From Vulcanimicrobiota bacterium (GTDB taxonomy: Bacteria > Vulcanimicrobiota > Vulcanimicrobiia > Vulcanimicrobiales > Vulcanimicrobiaceae), in contig DAHUYY010000149.1 of NCBI GenBank assembly GCA_027306845.1, positions 1-5,015 of the forward strand: 5,015 nucleotides of DNA. The letters run 5' to 3'. Below the pieces are notes generated by a model. The model saw nothing but the letters and a program-made list of their open reading frames with translations, was not told where the DNA came from and searched no databases. This document shows, piece after piece, positions 1 through 4,981 of the stretch. A program made the position numbers and the translations under genes. How positions within the stretch are numbered: the first letter of the stretch is position 1; each line of letters starts with the position of its first letter.

Positions 1-1
1 C

Positions 2-169
2 TCGGCGCGCGTGCGCGCGCTTGAATTGGTGCCGACGCAGTTGCGCATCGCGACCGCCATCGCAGCGGAGAGTTCGGCGCGACGCGGAAAGAATGCCGAG
101 CCGGAAACGGCGTGCGTGCGCGATGGAAAGATCGTCGTCGTTCCTTTTAGTAAAGAAGAAAGTTGGTAA
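2..169 (+). CDS. minC: MinC, septum site-determining protein, C-terminal fragment
   Basis: This is the last 55 codons of minC, entering from the left edge and ending at TAA. MinC is the FtsZ antagonist of the Min system: MinD recruits it to the membrane and it blocks Z-ring assembly away from mid-cell. The visible part is the end of the C-terminal beta-helix domain, which dimerises and binds MinD. It reads ELVPTQLRIATAIA, then a short basic linker, then DGKIVVVPF and the tail SKEESW. This matches the known MinC ending (a hydrophobic strand, PTQLRIA, and a final DG-I-V-PF strand). The insert between the two blocks (SSARRGKNAEPETACVR) is not unusual. The N-terminal FtsZ-inhibitory domain lies outside the window. 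The stop is 1 nt before the minD GTG, so the two are probably translationally coupled. Identification rests on this short motif and on the neighbouring minD and minE. Confidence 0.85.
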   Translation, partial: SARVRALELVPTQLRIATAIAAESSARRGKNAEPETACVRDGKIVVVPFSKEESW

Positions 170-170
170 T

Positions 171-962
171 GTGAGCACGCGACGAATCGTCGTAACCTCC
201 GGTAAAGGCGGAGTCGGAAAAACGACGACGACCGCCAACCTCGGTGCCGCGTTAGCAAAACGGGGGCACCGCGTCGTGCTCGTCGACGCGGATATCGGCT
301 TGCGCAATCTCGATTTAGTCCTCGGCCTTGAAAAGCGCATCGTCTTCGATATCGTCGAGGTCGCGGAGGGGCGTTGCCAACTGCGCCAAGCGCTCATCAA
401 AGCTAAGCGCTTCGAATCGCTCGCGAGTCTGCCCGCCGCGCAGACGCGCGAAAAAGAGGCGATCACCGCCGAACAGTTTGCCAAAGTCATCGCCGGGCTC
501 GACGAATTCGCCGACTTCGTGCTGATCGATTGCCCCGCCGGCATCGAGACGGGTTTCCGCAACGCGGTCGCCGGGGCGAAAGAAGCGCTCGTCGTAACGA
601 CGCCCGAGGTGAGTGCGATTCGCGACGCCGACCGCGTCATCGGCAAGCTGCTCGAAGTGCCGATGCCGATCTCGCTCGTCATCAATCGCTTGCGCCCCGA
701 GATGGTGCGCACCGGCGATATGCTCGGCGTCGAGGATGTCTGCGAAGTTCTCAACGCAACGCTCATCGGCGTCATCCCCGACGATGAAGAGATCATCGAT
801 ACCACCAATCGCGGCGAGCCGATCGTGCTCGACGAAAGCAATCGTCTGCGGACGATCTACGATAAAATCGCTCGTCGCCTCGAGGGCGAGGAGATTCCGA
901 TCACCAGTTTCGAGAAGCCAACCTTCTTCAAGCGCCTCATCGGCGCGATTACGACGGGGTAA
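171..962 (+). CDS. minD: MinD, septum site-determining ATPase, copy 1 (canonical-looking)
   Basis: This encodes a 263-aa ParA/MinD-family P-loop ATPase. ATP-bound MinD dimerises on the membrane, recruits MinC, and is released when MinE stimulates hydrolysis. Visible motifs are the deviant Walker A SGKGGVGKTT (Lys12 signature, Lys17 P-loop), switch I VDADIGLRNLD (Asp39, Asp41), Walker B LIDCPAGIE (Asp120), and PEVSAIRDADRVIG, the face used for MinC/MinE contact in the family. The C-terminal KPTFFKRLIGAI is an amphipathic membrane-targeting helix. ALIKAKR, LPAAQTREKEAIT and GVIPDDEE...GEPIVLD match classical MinD closely, so this is the more canonical of the two copies. I chose GTG 171, immediately after the minC stop, because the reading frame upstream of it is minC-overlapping sequence with no MinD similarity, and because family members start a few residues before the IVVTSGKGG strand. 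The Shine-Dalgarno is weak (AGAAG-like). A second minD follows after 3 nt. Confidence 0.97.
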   Translation: MSTRRIVVTSGKGGVGKTTTTANLGAALAKRGHRVVLVDADIGLRNLDLVLGLEKRIVFDIVEVAEGRCQLRQALIKAKRFESLASLPAAQTREKEAITAEQFAKVIAGLDEFADFVLIDCPAGIETGFRNAVAGAKEALVVTTPEVSAIRDADRVIGKLLEVPMPISLVINRLRPEMVRTGDMLGVEDVCEVLNATLIGVIPDDEEIIDTTNRGEPIVLDESNRLRTIYDKIARRLEGEEIPITSFEKPTFFKRLIGAITTG

Positions 963-965
963 ACC

Positions 966-1805
966 ATGCACGAACGGCAACCTGAGATCGAAGAGGCCGC
1001 AGTCCCTGCGGTGCGCGGCCGAGCGATCGTTATCACCTCCGGTAAAGGCGGCGTCGGCAAGACGACGACCACCGCCAATCTCGGCACGGCGCTTGCGATG
1101 CGCGGCGCGCGCGTTGCGTTGGTCGACGCCGATATCGGCCTGCGCAACCTCGATATCGTTCTCGGCCTCGAAAGCCGCGTGAAGCATCACCTGCTCGATG
1201 TCATCGAAGGCGGCGCGACGCTCGAGGAAGCGCTGGTGCCCTCGAAATATACCGAGTCGCTGATGCTGCTTGCAGCCGCGCAACATCGCGAGAAAGATGA
1301 AGTGCCGACCGAAGCGATGACCGCGTTGATCGAACGTCTGCGCGAGCGCTTCGATTACGTGCTCGTCGATTGCCCGGCCGGCATCGAACATGGTTTCCGC
1401 AACGCCGTCGCCGGCGCACAAGAAGCGATCGTCGTCTGCACGCCGGAGGTCTCGGCGGTGCGCGATGTCGACCGCGTGATCGGTTTGCTGGGCAATCGTT
1501 TCAAGCCGCAACTCATCGTCAATCGCCTGCGCCCGCAACTGGTGAAGCGCGGCAAAATGCTCTCGGTCGAAGATGTTAATGCGATCCTGCGGCTGCCGTT
1601 GCTCGGCGTGATCGCCGACGAACCCGAGATCATCATCACCACCAATAAGGGCGAGCCGCTCGCGCTGCGGCGCGACGGAGCGACCGGCGCTGCATATCAC
1701 GCGATGGCGGCGAAGATCGCCGGCGAAGATGTCGCGGCACCGACCGTCGAAGCGCCCGAATCGTTTTTTGGACGCCTCGGCGCGTTTTTCGGAGGCAAAG
1801 CATGA
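966..1805 (+). CDS. minD: MinD paralog, septum site-determining ATPase, copy 2
   Basis: This second complete MinD (279 aa) follows the first in tandem. All ATPase motifs are intact: SGKGGVGKTT (Lys27, Lys32), VDADIGLRNLD (Asp54, Asp56), LVDCPAGIE (Asp135) and PEVSAVRDVDRVIG. It ends in SFFGRLGAFFGGKA, a plausible amphipathic membrane anchor. By eye, well over half of residues match copy 1, and the N-terminal 50 are nearly identical. Differences are a 15-residue longer, acidic N-terminus (HERQPEIEEAAVPAV), HHLLDVIEGGATLEEALVPSKY where copy 1 has FDIVEVAEGRCQLRQALIKAKR, LAAAQHREKDEVP instead of LPAAQTREKEAIT, and GVIADEPEIIITTN...GEPLAL instead of GVIPDDEE...GEPIVLD. ATG 966 is preceded by a weak GGGG; a later start would cut into the first beta-strand. 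It overlaps minE by 4 nt. It could form homodimers, heterodimers with copy 1, or a regulatory variant. MinD rather than generic ParA identity is supported by the C-terminal anchor and the minC/minE context. Confidence 0.95.
   Translation: MHERQPEIEEAAVPAVRGRAIVITSGKGGVGKTTTTANLGTALAMRGARVALVDADIGLRNLDIVLGLESRVKHHLLDVIEGGATLEEALVPSKYTESLMLLAAAQHREKDEVPTEAMTALIERLRERFDYVLVDCPAGIEHGFRNAVAGAQEAIVVCTPEVSAVRDVDRVIGLLGNRFKPQLIVNRLRPQLVKRGKMLSVEDVNAILRLPLLGVIADEPEIIITTNKGEPLALRRDGATGAAYHAMAAKIAGEDVAAPTVEAPESFFGRLGAFFGGKA
1791..1795 (+). promoter_or_regulatory. Strong Shine-Dalgarno for minE
   Basis: GGAGG lies inside the last codons of the second minD, 6 nt before the minE ATG. It is the clearest ribosome-binding site in the window. 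The other gene starts have weak or no such motif, so minE may be translated by fresh initiation as well as by coupling. That would fit a need for high MinE relative to MinD, but this is inference. Confidence 0.7.
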
Positions 1806-2185
1806 TCGAATTTCTCAAACGGCTCTTCGGGCCATCCGATTCCGGAGCGACCGCGAAACAACGCCTGCAACTGGTGCTGATGACCGATCACCTCGCGCTT
1901 GCACCCGAGATGATCGAAGCGATGAAGCGCGAGCTCGTCGAAGTAATTTCGCGCTACGTCGAAGTCGATCGCGAGAAAGTGGAGGTCGATTTCGAACGCC
2001 ACGACCATGCGCTCGCGATGATGGCGAACGTGCCGATTCTCGGTGTCGCGCGCCCGAGCGAACGCGCCCCGGAACGGGCGCCCGTAGCGCCCGCACCGGT
2101 GCTTGCCGCCGAACCGGTCGCCGCCGGGCCGCAGCCGCTGCAGCAACGGAAGCGACGCAAGAAAGCGCAACGCGCACCGGCGTGA
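1802..2185 (+). CDS. minE: MinE, cell division topological specificity factor, with long C-terminal tail
   Basis: This 127-aa MinE stimulates MinD ATPase, displaces MinC and drives Min patterning. MIEFLKRLFG (1-10) is the N-terminal amphipathic membrane-binding helix. AKQRLQLVLMTDH (18-30) is the anti-MinCD segment and keeps the conserved Arg21. EMIEAMKRELVEVISRYVEVD (36-56) is the topological-specificity helix, followed by strand KVEVDFERHDHALAMMANVPI (59-79). E. coli MinE has 88 residues, and the homologous part here ends near residue 80. The remaining 47 residues are an Ala/Pro-rich, probably disordered tail ending in a basic cluster, QQRKRRKKAQR (114-124). The tail is not explained by gene overlap, because only the last 4 nt are shared with the next gene. 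ATG overlaps the minD stop as ATGA and has a GGAGG Shine-Dalgarno 6 nt upstream. Confidence 0.95.
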   Translation: MIEFLKRLFGPSDSGATAKQRLQLVLMTDHLALAPEMIEAMKRELVEVISRYVEVDREKVEVDFERHDHALAMMANVPILGVARPSERAPERAPVAPAPVLAAEPVAAGPQPLQQRKRRKKAQRAPA

Positions 2186-2766
2186 GCTCCGCGCTCGCAG
2201 CGAAGATCGACGGCTTCGCATTCGAGCCTCATTTTCTCAGCGAGAGCGAGGCGCGCGATCTTTTCGCGCGTCTCGTTCACGGTTTGGCGTGGACGCAGCC
2301 GACGATCTCGCTCTTTGGCGTCCGTCGCCCGATTCCGCGCCTCGAAGCGTGGTACGGCGATCTCGACGCACGCTACAGCTACTCGGGAATCGCACACGAA
2401 CCGCTGCCGTGGACGCCGGAGCTCGCAGCGCTCCGGGATCGGCTCCGCGCCCGAGCAGGCGCGCCCTTTAACAGCGTGTTGGCGAACCTCTATCGCGACG
2501 GGCGCGATTCCAACGGCTGGCATAGCGACGACGAGCGCGAATTAGGGCCGACGCCGACGATCGCCTCGCTCTCCCTCGGCGCGACGCGCCGCTTTTACAT
2601 CAAGGGCAAGGAGAGCGGCGAGCGGCATGCCTTCGATCTGAGCAACGGGAGTTTGCTGCTGATGAGCGGGGCGAGCCAGCAGTTATGGCGGCATACCGTT
2701 CCGAAAGAGCCCCACGTGCAGCACGCGCGCATCAATCTCACCTTTCGTACCATTCTCGCAGCATGA
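2182..2766 (+). CDS. AlkB-family 2-oxoglutarate/Fe(II)-dependent dioxygenase, alkylation repair
   Basis: This 194-aa protein belongs to the AlkB family, which oxidatively removes alkyl groups from damaged bases such as 1-methyladenine and 3-methylcytosine, using Fe(II), O2 and 2-oxoglutarate. The full set of active-site residues is visible: NLYRDGRDSNGWHSDDE supplies His114 and Asp116, QLWRHTVPK supplies His171, and ARINLTFR supplies Arg183 and Arg189 (the RxNxTxR 2-oxoglutarate site). PRLEAWYGD, YSYSG and IASLSLGATRRFYIKGK are also typical and resemble the short bacterial and ALKBH2/3-like branch. The GTG start at 2182 overlaps the minE stop (GTGA) and leaves the usual short N-terminus before FxFEPHFLSESEA; the frame is open further upstream but only as a shadow of minE. 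There is no clear Shine-Dalgarno, so coupling to minE is likely. Exact substrate (DNA, RNA or other) cannot be read from sequence. It is an unexpected member of a min-rodA operon. Confidence 0.93.
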   Translation: MSSALAAKIDGFAFEPHFLSESEARDLFARLVHGLAWTQPTISLFGVRRPIPRLEAWYGDLDARYSYSGIAHEPLPWTPELAALRDRLRARAGAPFNSVLANLYRDGRDSNGWHSDDERELGPTPTIASLSLGATRRFYIKGKESGERHAFDLSNGSLLLMSGASQQLWRHTVPKEPHVQHARINLTFRTILAA

Positions 2767-3893
2767 GCGCGATCGTCACGCGCCTCGGCCGCGATTCGTC
2801 GTATCGCATTGCATGGCCGCTCATCGTGGGCGCGATCGGGGCGAGCCTGCTTGGGGTGGTGTTGATTCGTTCGGCCGACCTGCACAATCCGCAGGCGGGG
2901 CCGGAGTATCTCAAACAACTGCTCTATATCGCGGTCGGCGTTCCCGTGATGTTGCTCTGCGCGCGTATCGATTACCGCATCTGGCAGCGCTTCGCGCCGG
3001 CGATCTACATCCTCAACCTGCTCTTGCTGCTGGCGATCGTCGCGATCGGCCACCGCGCGCTCGGCGCGCAGCGCTGGATCTCGCTCGGGCCGCTCGGCAC
3101 CTTCCAGCCCTCGGAATTCGCGAAACTCTTTCTCGCGATCTCGGGCGCCGCGGTGCTCGCGCGCGGTGATTACACGCGCCTGCGCGACATGTGGAAACCC
3201 TTACTCACCTTTGCGGTGCCGGCGCTGCTCGTGCTCAAGCAACCGGATTTCGGTACCTCGCTCGTGCTCTTGGCAATTCTGACGACGCAACTCTTTTTCG
3301 GCTTGCCGCGCCTGGGCGGTTTCGTACTTTATTGCGCGGGGCTCTTCGTCGCCGGAGCGGTCACCGCAGGGACCAATCTGGTGCTCAAGCCCTTTCAAAA
3401 AGCGCGATTGTTGGTTTTTCTCAATCCCAAAGCCGATCCGCAGGGCGCCGGATACAACTTGAATCAGGCGAAAATTGCAGTCGGGAACGGAGAATTTTTC
3501 GGGCGCGGGCTCTTCCACGGAACGCAGACGCAGCTCTCGTTCGTCCCCGAACATTCGCGCGATTTTATCTTCACCGTTCTCGCCGAAGAGCTCGGGTTAC
3601 TCGGCGTGCTCGGCCTCTTCGCGCTTTACGGCGCGATTATCTACGGCGGCATACGCGCGATGTACGGCGCGCAAGATCGCTTCGGGCTCTTGCTCGCCGC
3701 GGGAATAACGGCGAAGCTGCTCTTTCACATGCTGGTGAATATCGGCATGACGATGGGCATCATGCCGATCACCGGCATCCCGCTGCCCTTTCTTTCCTAC
3801 GGCGGTTCGGCGATGTTGACGAACTTCGCCGCCGTCGGCGTGCTGATGAATATCTACGCCCAGAAGGACCGCGGCGTTCTCGGAAACGCGTGA
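2763..3893 (+). CDS. rodA: RodA, SEDS peptidoglycan glycosyltransferase (rod-shape determining)
   Basis: This 376-aa SEDS-family membrane protein polymerises lipid II into glycan strands for lateral-wall growth, normally with a class B PBP and the MreBCD complex. About ten hydrophobic segments are visible, the first near residues 16-36 and the last near 350-365. Family hallmarks are GAQRWISLGPLGTFQPSEFAK (101-121), KQPDFGTS (159-166), NPKADPQGAGYNLNQAKIAV (221-240), GRGLFHGTQTQLSFVPEHS (247-265) with the catalytic-type Asp267 in RDFIFTVLAEELG, and NIGMTMGIMPITGIPLPF followed by LSYGGS (326-349). The GTQTQLSFVPE...DFIF form points to RodA rather than FtsW, as does the position beside min genes. 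ATG 2763 overlaps the dioxygenase stop (ATGA). No Shine-Dalgarno is evident, which suggests re-initiation. Length is normal for RodA, and no key residue is missing. Confidence 0.96.
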   Translation: MSAIVTRLGRDSSYRIAWPLIVGAIGASLLGVVLIRSADLHNPQAGPEYLKQLLYIAVGVPVMLLCARIDYRIWQRFAPAIYILNLLLLLAIVAIGHRALGAQRWISLGPLGTFQPSEFAKLFLAISGAAVLARGDYTRLRDMWKPLLTFAVPALLVLKQPDFGTSLVLLAILTTQLFFGLPRLGGFVLYCAGLFVAGAVTAGTNLVLKPFQKARLLVFLNPKADPQGAGYNLNQAKIAVGNGEFFGRGLFHGTQTQLSFVPEHSRDFIFTVLAEELGLLGVLGLFALYGAIIYGGIRAMYGAQDRFGLLLAAGITAKLLFHMLVNIGMTMGIMPITGIPLPFLSYGGSAMLTNFAAVGVLMNIYAQKDRGVLGNA

Positions 3894-4138
3894 GCGGCGC
3901 GGGGCCGGTTCGTTGCGTCGAACTCCACGATGCAACGCCGCCGCAATCGATTCGCGATGCCGCGGAGGGAACGCGTTTTGCCGCCGCCTGTTACCCCGCT
4001 GCGGAGGTGCGCGCTGCGCTCGCCGATTTTGCCGAGCGGCGGAGCTTCGCGCTCCAACTCTCCTTCGGTGGCTTGGCCCTGTTACGCGACGAGCGCATCG
4101 CCGCGCAGGTGGAATCGCTCGCGCTCGGCGGCGCCTAG
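3890..4138 (+). CDS. Upstream piece of the LRR-like gene as it would be translated
   Basis: If the internal TAG terminates, this is the product: 82 aa from GTG, overlapping the rodA stop by 4 nt with only a weak GGA motif upstream. The first 55 residues (VRCVELHDATPPQSIRDAAEG and on) match no family I recognise. RSFALQLSFGGLALL and QVESLALGGA look like the first repeat units of an LRR fold. An LRR solenoid cut after its first repeats would lack a C-terminal cap and would probably be unstable. This is an alternative reading of the interrupted gene, not an additional locus. Confidence 0.4.
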   Translation: MSGAGPVRCVELHDATPPQSIRDAAEGTRFAAACYPAAEVRAALADFAERRSFALQLSFGGLALLRDERIAAQVESLALGGA

Positions 4139-4153
4139 CTCGATAGCATCGCG

Positions 4154-4696
4154 TTGCCGCCGCGCCTACGCGCGCTTCGCTTGAGCGGCGGCGGCGGTTC
4201 GCTCGATGCGCTGCTTTCGCTGCCGCTGGAGATCCTCGCGATCGACCGCGGCGCCTTCGATACCGCGCCGCTCGTCGCGCACCCAACGCTCGCCGTGCTC
4301 TCCGTCGCGAACCTTCCCGCCGCGGCGCTCGCCGTCGGGGCGCGTCTTCGAGCGATCCGCACGAGCGGCGTTCCGCTGCGTACGCTTGAAGGCTTGCGCT
4401 CCGGCAGCGCGCTGGAACGCGTTGAATGCTCGCGCTGCGATACGCTCGAATCGATCGACGCATTGGCGGCGTTGCCGATGCTGCGCGAACTCGCACTCGA
4501 AGGCTGCTGGCGCCTCGATCTTCAGGCGACGATCGCTTTTCTGCAGCAGCTACCGCTGCAGGCGTTACGTATCGATATCGGCGGGCGCCGGAAAAACGTC
4601 GAGGTCGATAAGCGTCTCCAACTCGCGCGCCTCGCGCCCTTCCCCACGCCGGAGGCGCAACGCATGTTACTTACAACCGGAGACGAGCCCGCGTAG
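4154..4696 (+). CDS. Downstream piece of the LRR-like gene (180 aa, TTG start)
   Basis: This is the open part after the internal TAG, beginning at the first plausible start (TTG 4154, 15 nt after the stop) and ending at TAG with TAA directly behind it. It carries most of the repeat units: LRALRLSGGGGSLDALLSLP, LEILAIDRGAF, LAVLSVANLP, LRAIRTSGVPLRTLEGL, LERVECSRCDTLESIDALA, LRELALEGCWRLDL and LQALRIDIGG. The short charged end (KNVEVDKRLQLARLAPFPTPEAQRM) may be the cap. No Shine-Dalgarno precedes the TTG, so independent translation would need re-initiation from the upstream stop. Codon composition matches the rest of the operon, which argues that the frame was under coding selection until recently. 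The function is not recognised. Confidence 0.45.
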   Translation: MPPRLRALRLSGGGGSLDALLSLPLEILAIDRGAFDTAPLVAHPTLAVLSVANLPAAALAVGARLRAIRTSGVPLRTLEGLRSGSALERVECSRCDTLESIDALAALPMLRELALEGCWRLDLQATIAFLQQLPLQALRIDIGGRRKNVEVDKRLQLARLAPFPTPEAQRMLLTTGDEPA

Positions 4697-4857
4697 TAAG
4701 ATTTTCGCCGTTTGCAGCGGCATGTGGTAAAAATCGACGAGGTCGCGCGGACACGAACTTCCGCCGCCGCCCGCTATCTCAAGCCAGCGCGAGCGGGGAG
4801 GCTCCTAGACGGGCCTCGGAGGCGTCATTTCAGGCGACGGTCCGCTGGAGGCGTGCC
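4697..4857. other. GC-rich 3' intergenic stretch with short hairpins, no gene seen
   Basis: After the TAG-TAA tandem stop I see no coding sequence on either strand with recognisable motifs. The region holds short inverted repeats: GCCG/CGGC around 4707-4721, and GAGGC/GCCTC (4798-4802 with 4813-4817) running into GCCT-CGG-AGGC (4813-4823). The last two share a strand and could form alternative hairpins. They look like trailing operon sequence; no match to a known riboswitch or RNA gene is evident. Confidence 0.4.
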
Positions 4858-4861
4858 TTTT
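4849..4861 (+). terminator. Weak intrinsic-terminator-like hairpin
   Basis: AGGC and GCCT arms (4849-4852 and 4855-4858) run directly into four T residues (4858-4861). The stem is only 3-4 bp once the loop is allowed for, so this is a poor terminator alone. It could work with the neighbouring GC-rich hairpins from 4798. It is the only plausible end signal seen after the operon. Confidence 0.25.
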
Positions 4862-4879
4862 CAGTTCTCCTCAACCACC

Positions 4880-4908
4880 TCAAACTTTACGTATTATCAC
4901 AGTATAAT
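4880..4908 (+). promoter_or_regulatory. Possible promoter with TATAAT -10 in AT-rich trough
   Basis: A perfect TATAAT sits at 4903-4908 within a local AT-rich block (4861-4910 is about 34% GC, against well over 60% in the genes). The sequence 17 nt upstream is TCAAAC, a poor -35 match, and there is no TG extension. It would fire rightward into the region after 4915, where another gene may begin. The support is composition and one hexamer only. Confidence 0.35.
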
Positions 4909-4909
4909 A
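4892..4909. repeat. Inverted repeat TATTAT-N6-ATAATA over the candidate -10
   Basis: Six-base arms (4892-4897 and 4904-4909) form a perfect inverted repeat with a 6-nt spacer, CACAGT. It covers the candidate -10 and could be an operator half-site pair. AT-rich palindromes of this size also arise by chance in such composition, so function is uncertain. Confidence 0.3.
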
Positions 4910-4981
4910 TACCGACCGTAGTGTTCACTGGGTGCCATTGGCCGCCGTGCTATCGCAGTATGGTCACTGAATGAGCCCAGG

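Larger units (their letters stand above)
3890..4696 (+). pseudogene. Leucine-rich-repeat-like protein gene interrupted by one in-frame TAG
   Basis: A single frame from GTG 3890 (overlapping the rodA stop as GTGA) to TAG 4694 spans 268 codon positions, broken only by TAG at 4136-4138 (position 83). Both sides carry the same irregular LRR pattern of about 18-25 residues: VESLALGG, LRALRLSGG, LEILAIDRG, LAVLSVANL, LRAIRTSG, LERVECSRC, LRELALEGC, LQALRIDIGG. The repeat spanning the stop (LALGGA, stop, LDSIALPP) keeps its spacing if the stop counts as one variable residue, so the two halves were one protein. I see no signal peptide or membrane segment, so it was probably a cytoplasmic scaffold or binding protein. 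Its function is unknown; position suggests a link to envelope growth, but it may be a passenger. The options are recent nonsense inactivation, readthrough or suppression, expression as two proteins, or a sequencing error. Confidence 0.6.

Noticed and set aside
21..170. 50-residue N-terminal extension of the first MinD from TTG 21
   Set aside because: The extension overlaps the MinC C-terminus in another frame and reads as Arg/Ser-rich noise. GTG 171, just after the minC stop, gives the normal MinD N-terminus.
315..1700. 461-codon open frame on the minus strand across both minD genes
   Set aside because: It is antisense to two unmistakable MinD genes. Its translation is rich in D, R, A and H as expected from reading GC-rich codons backwards, it has no recognisable motif, and its apparent internal repetition simply mirrors the minD duplication.
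1729..2181. Upstream extension of the AlkB-like protein
   Set aside because: The frame is open through minE but reads as low-complexity Arg/Ala-rich sequence. GTG 2182 overlapping the minE stop gives the usual family length.
3597..4496. 299-codon open frame on the minus strand over the rodA end and the LRR-like gene
   Set aside because: It is an Arg/Ala-rich shadow frame overlapping a clear RodA C-terminus, with no domain or ribosome-binding signal.
4712..4921. 69-codon open frame in the 3' intergenic region
   Set aside because: It has no Shine-Dalgarno and a composition that shifts from Arg-rich to Ser/Thr/Tyr-rich across the AT trough, and it runs through the hairpins and the candidate promoter.
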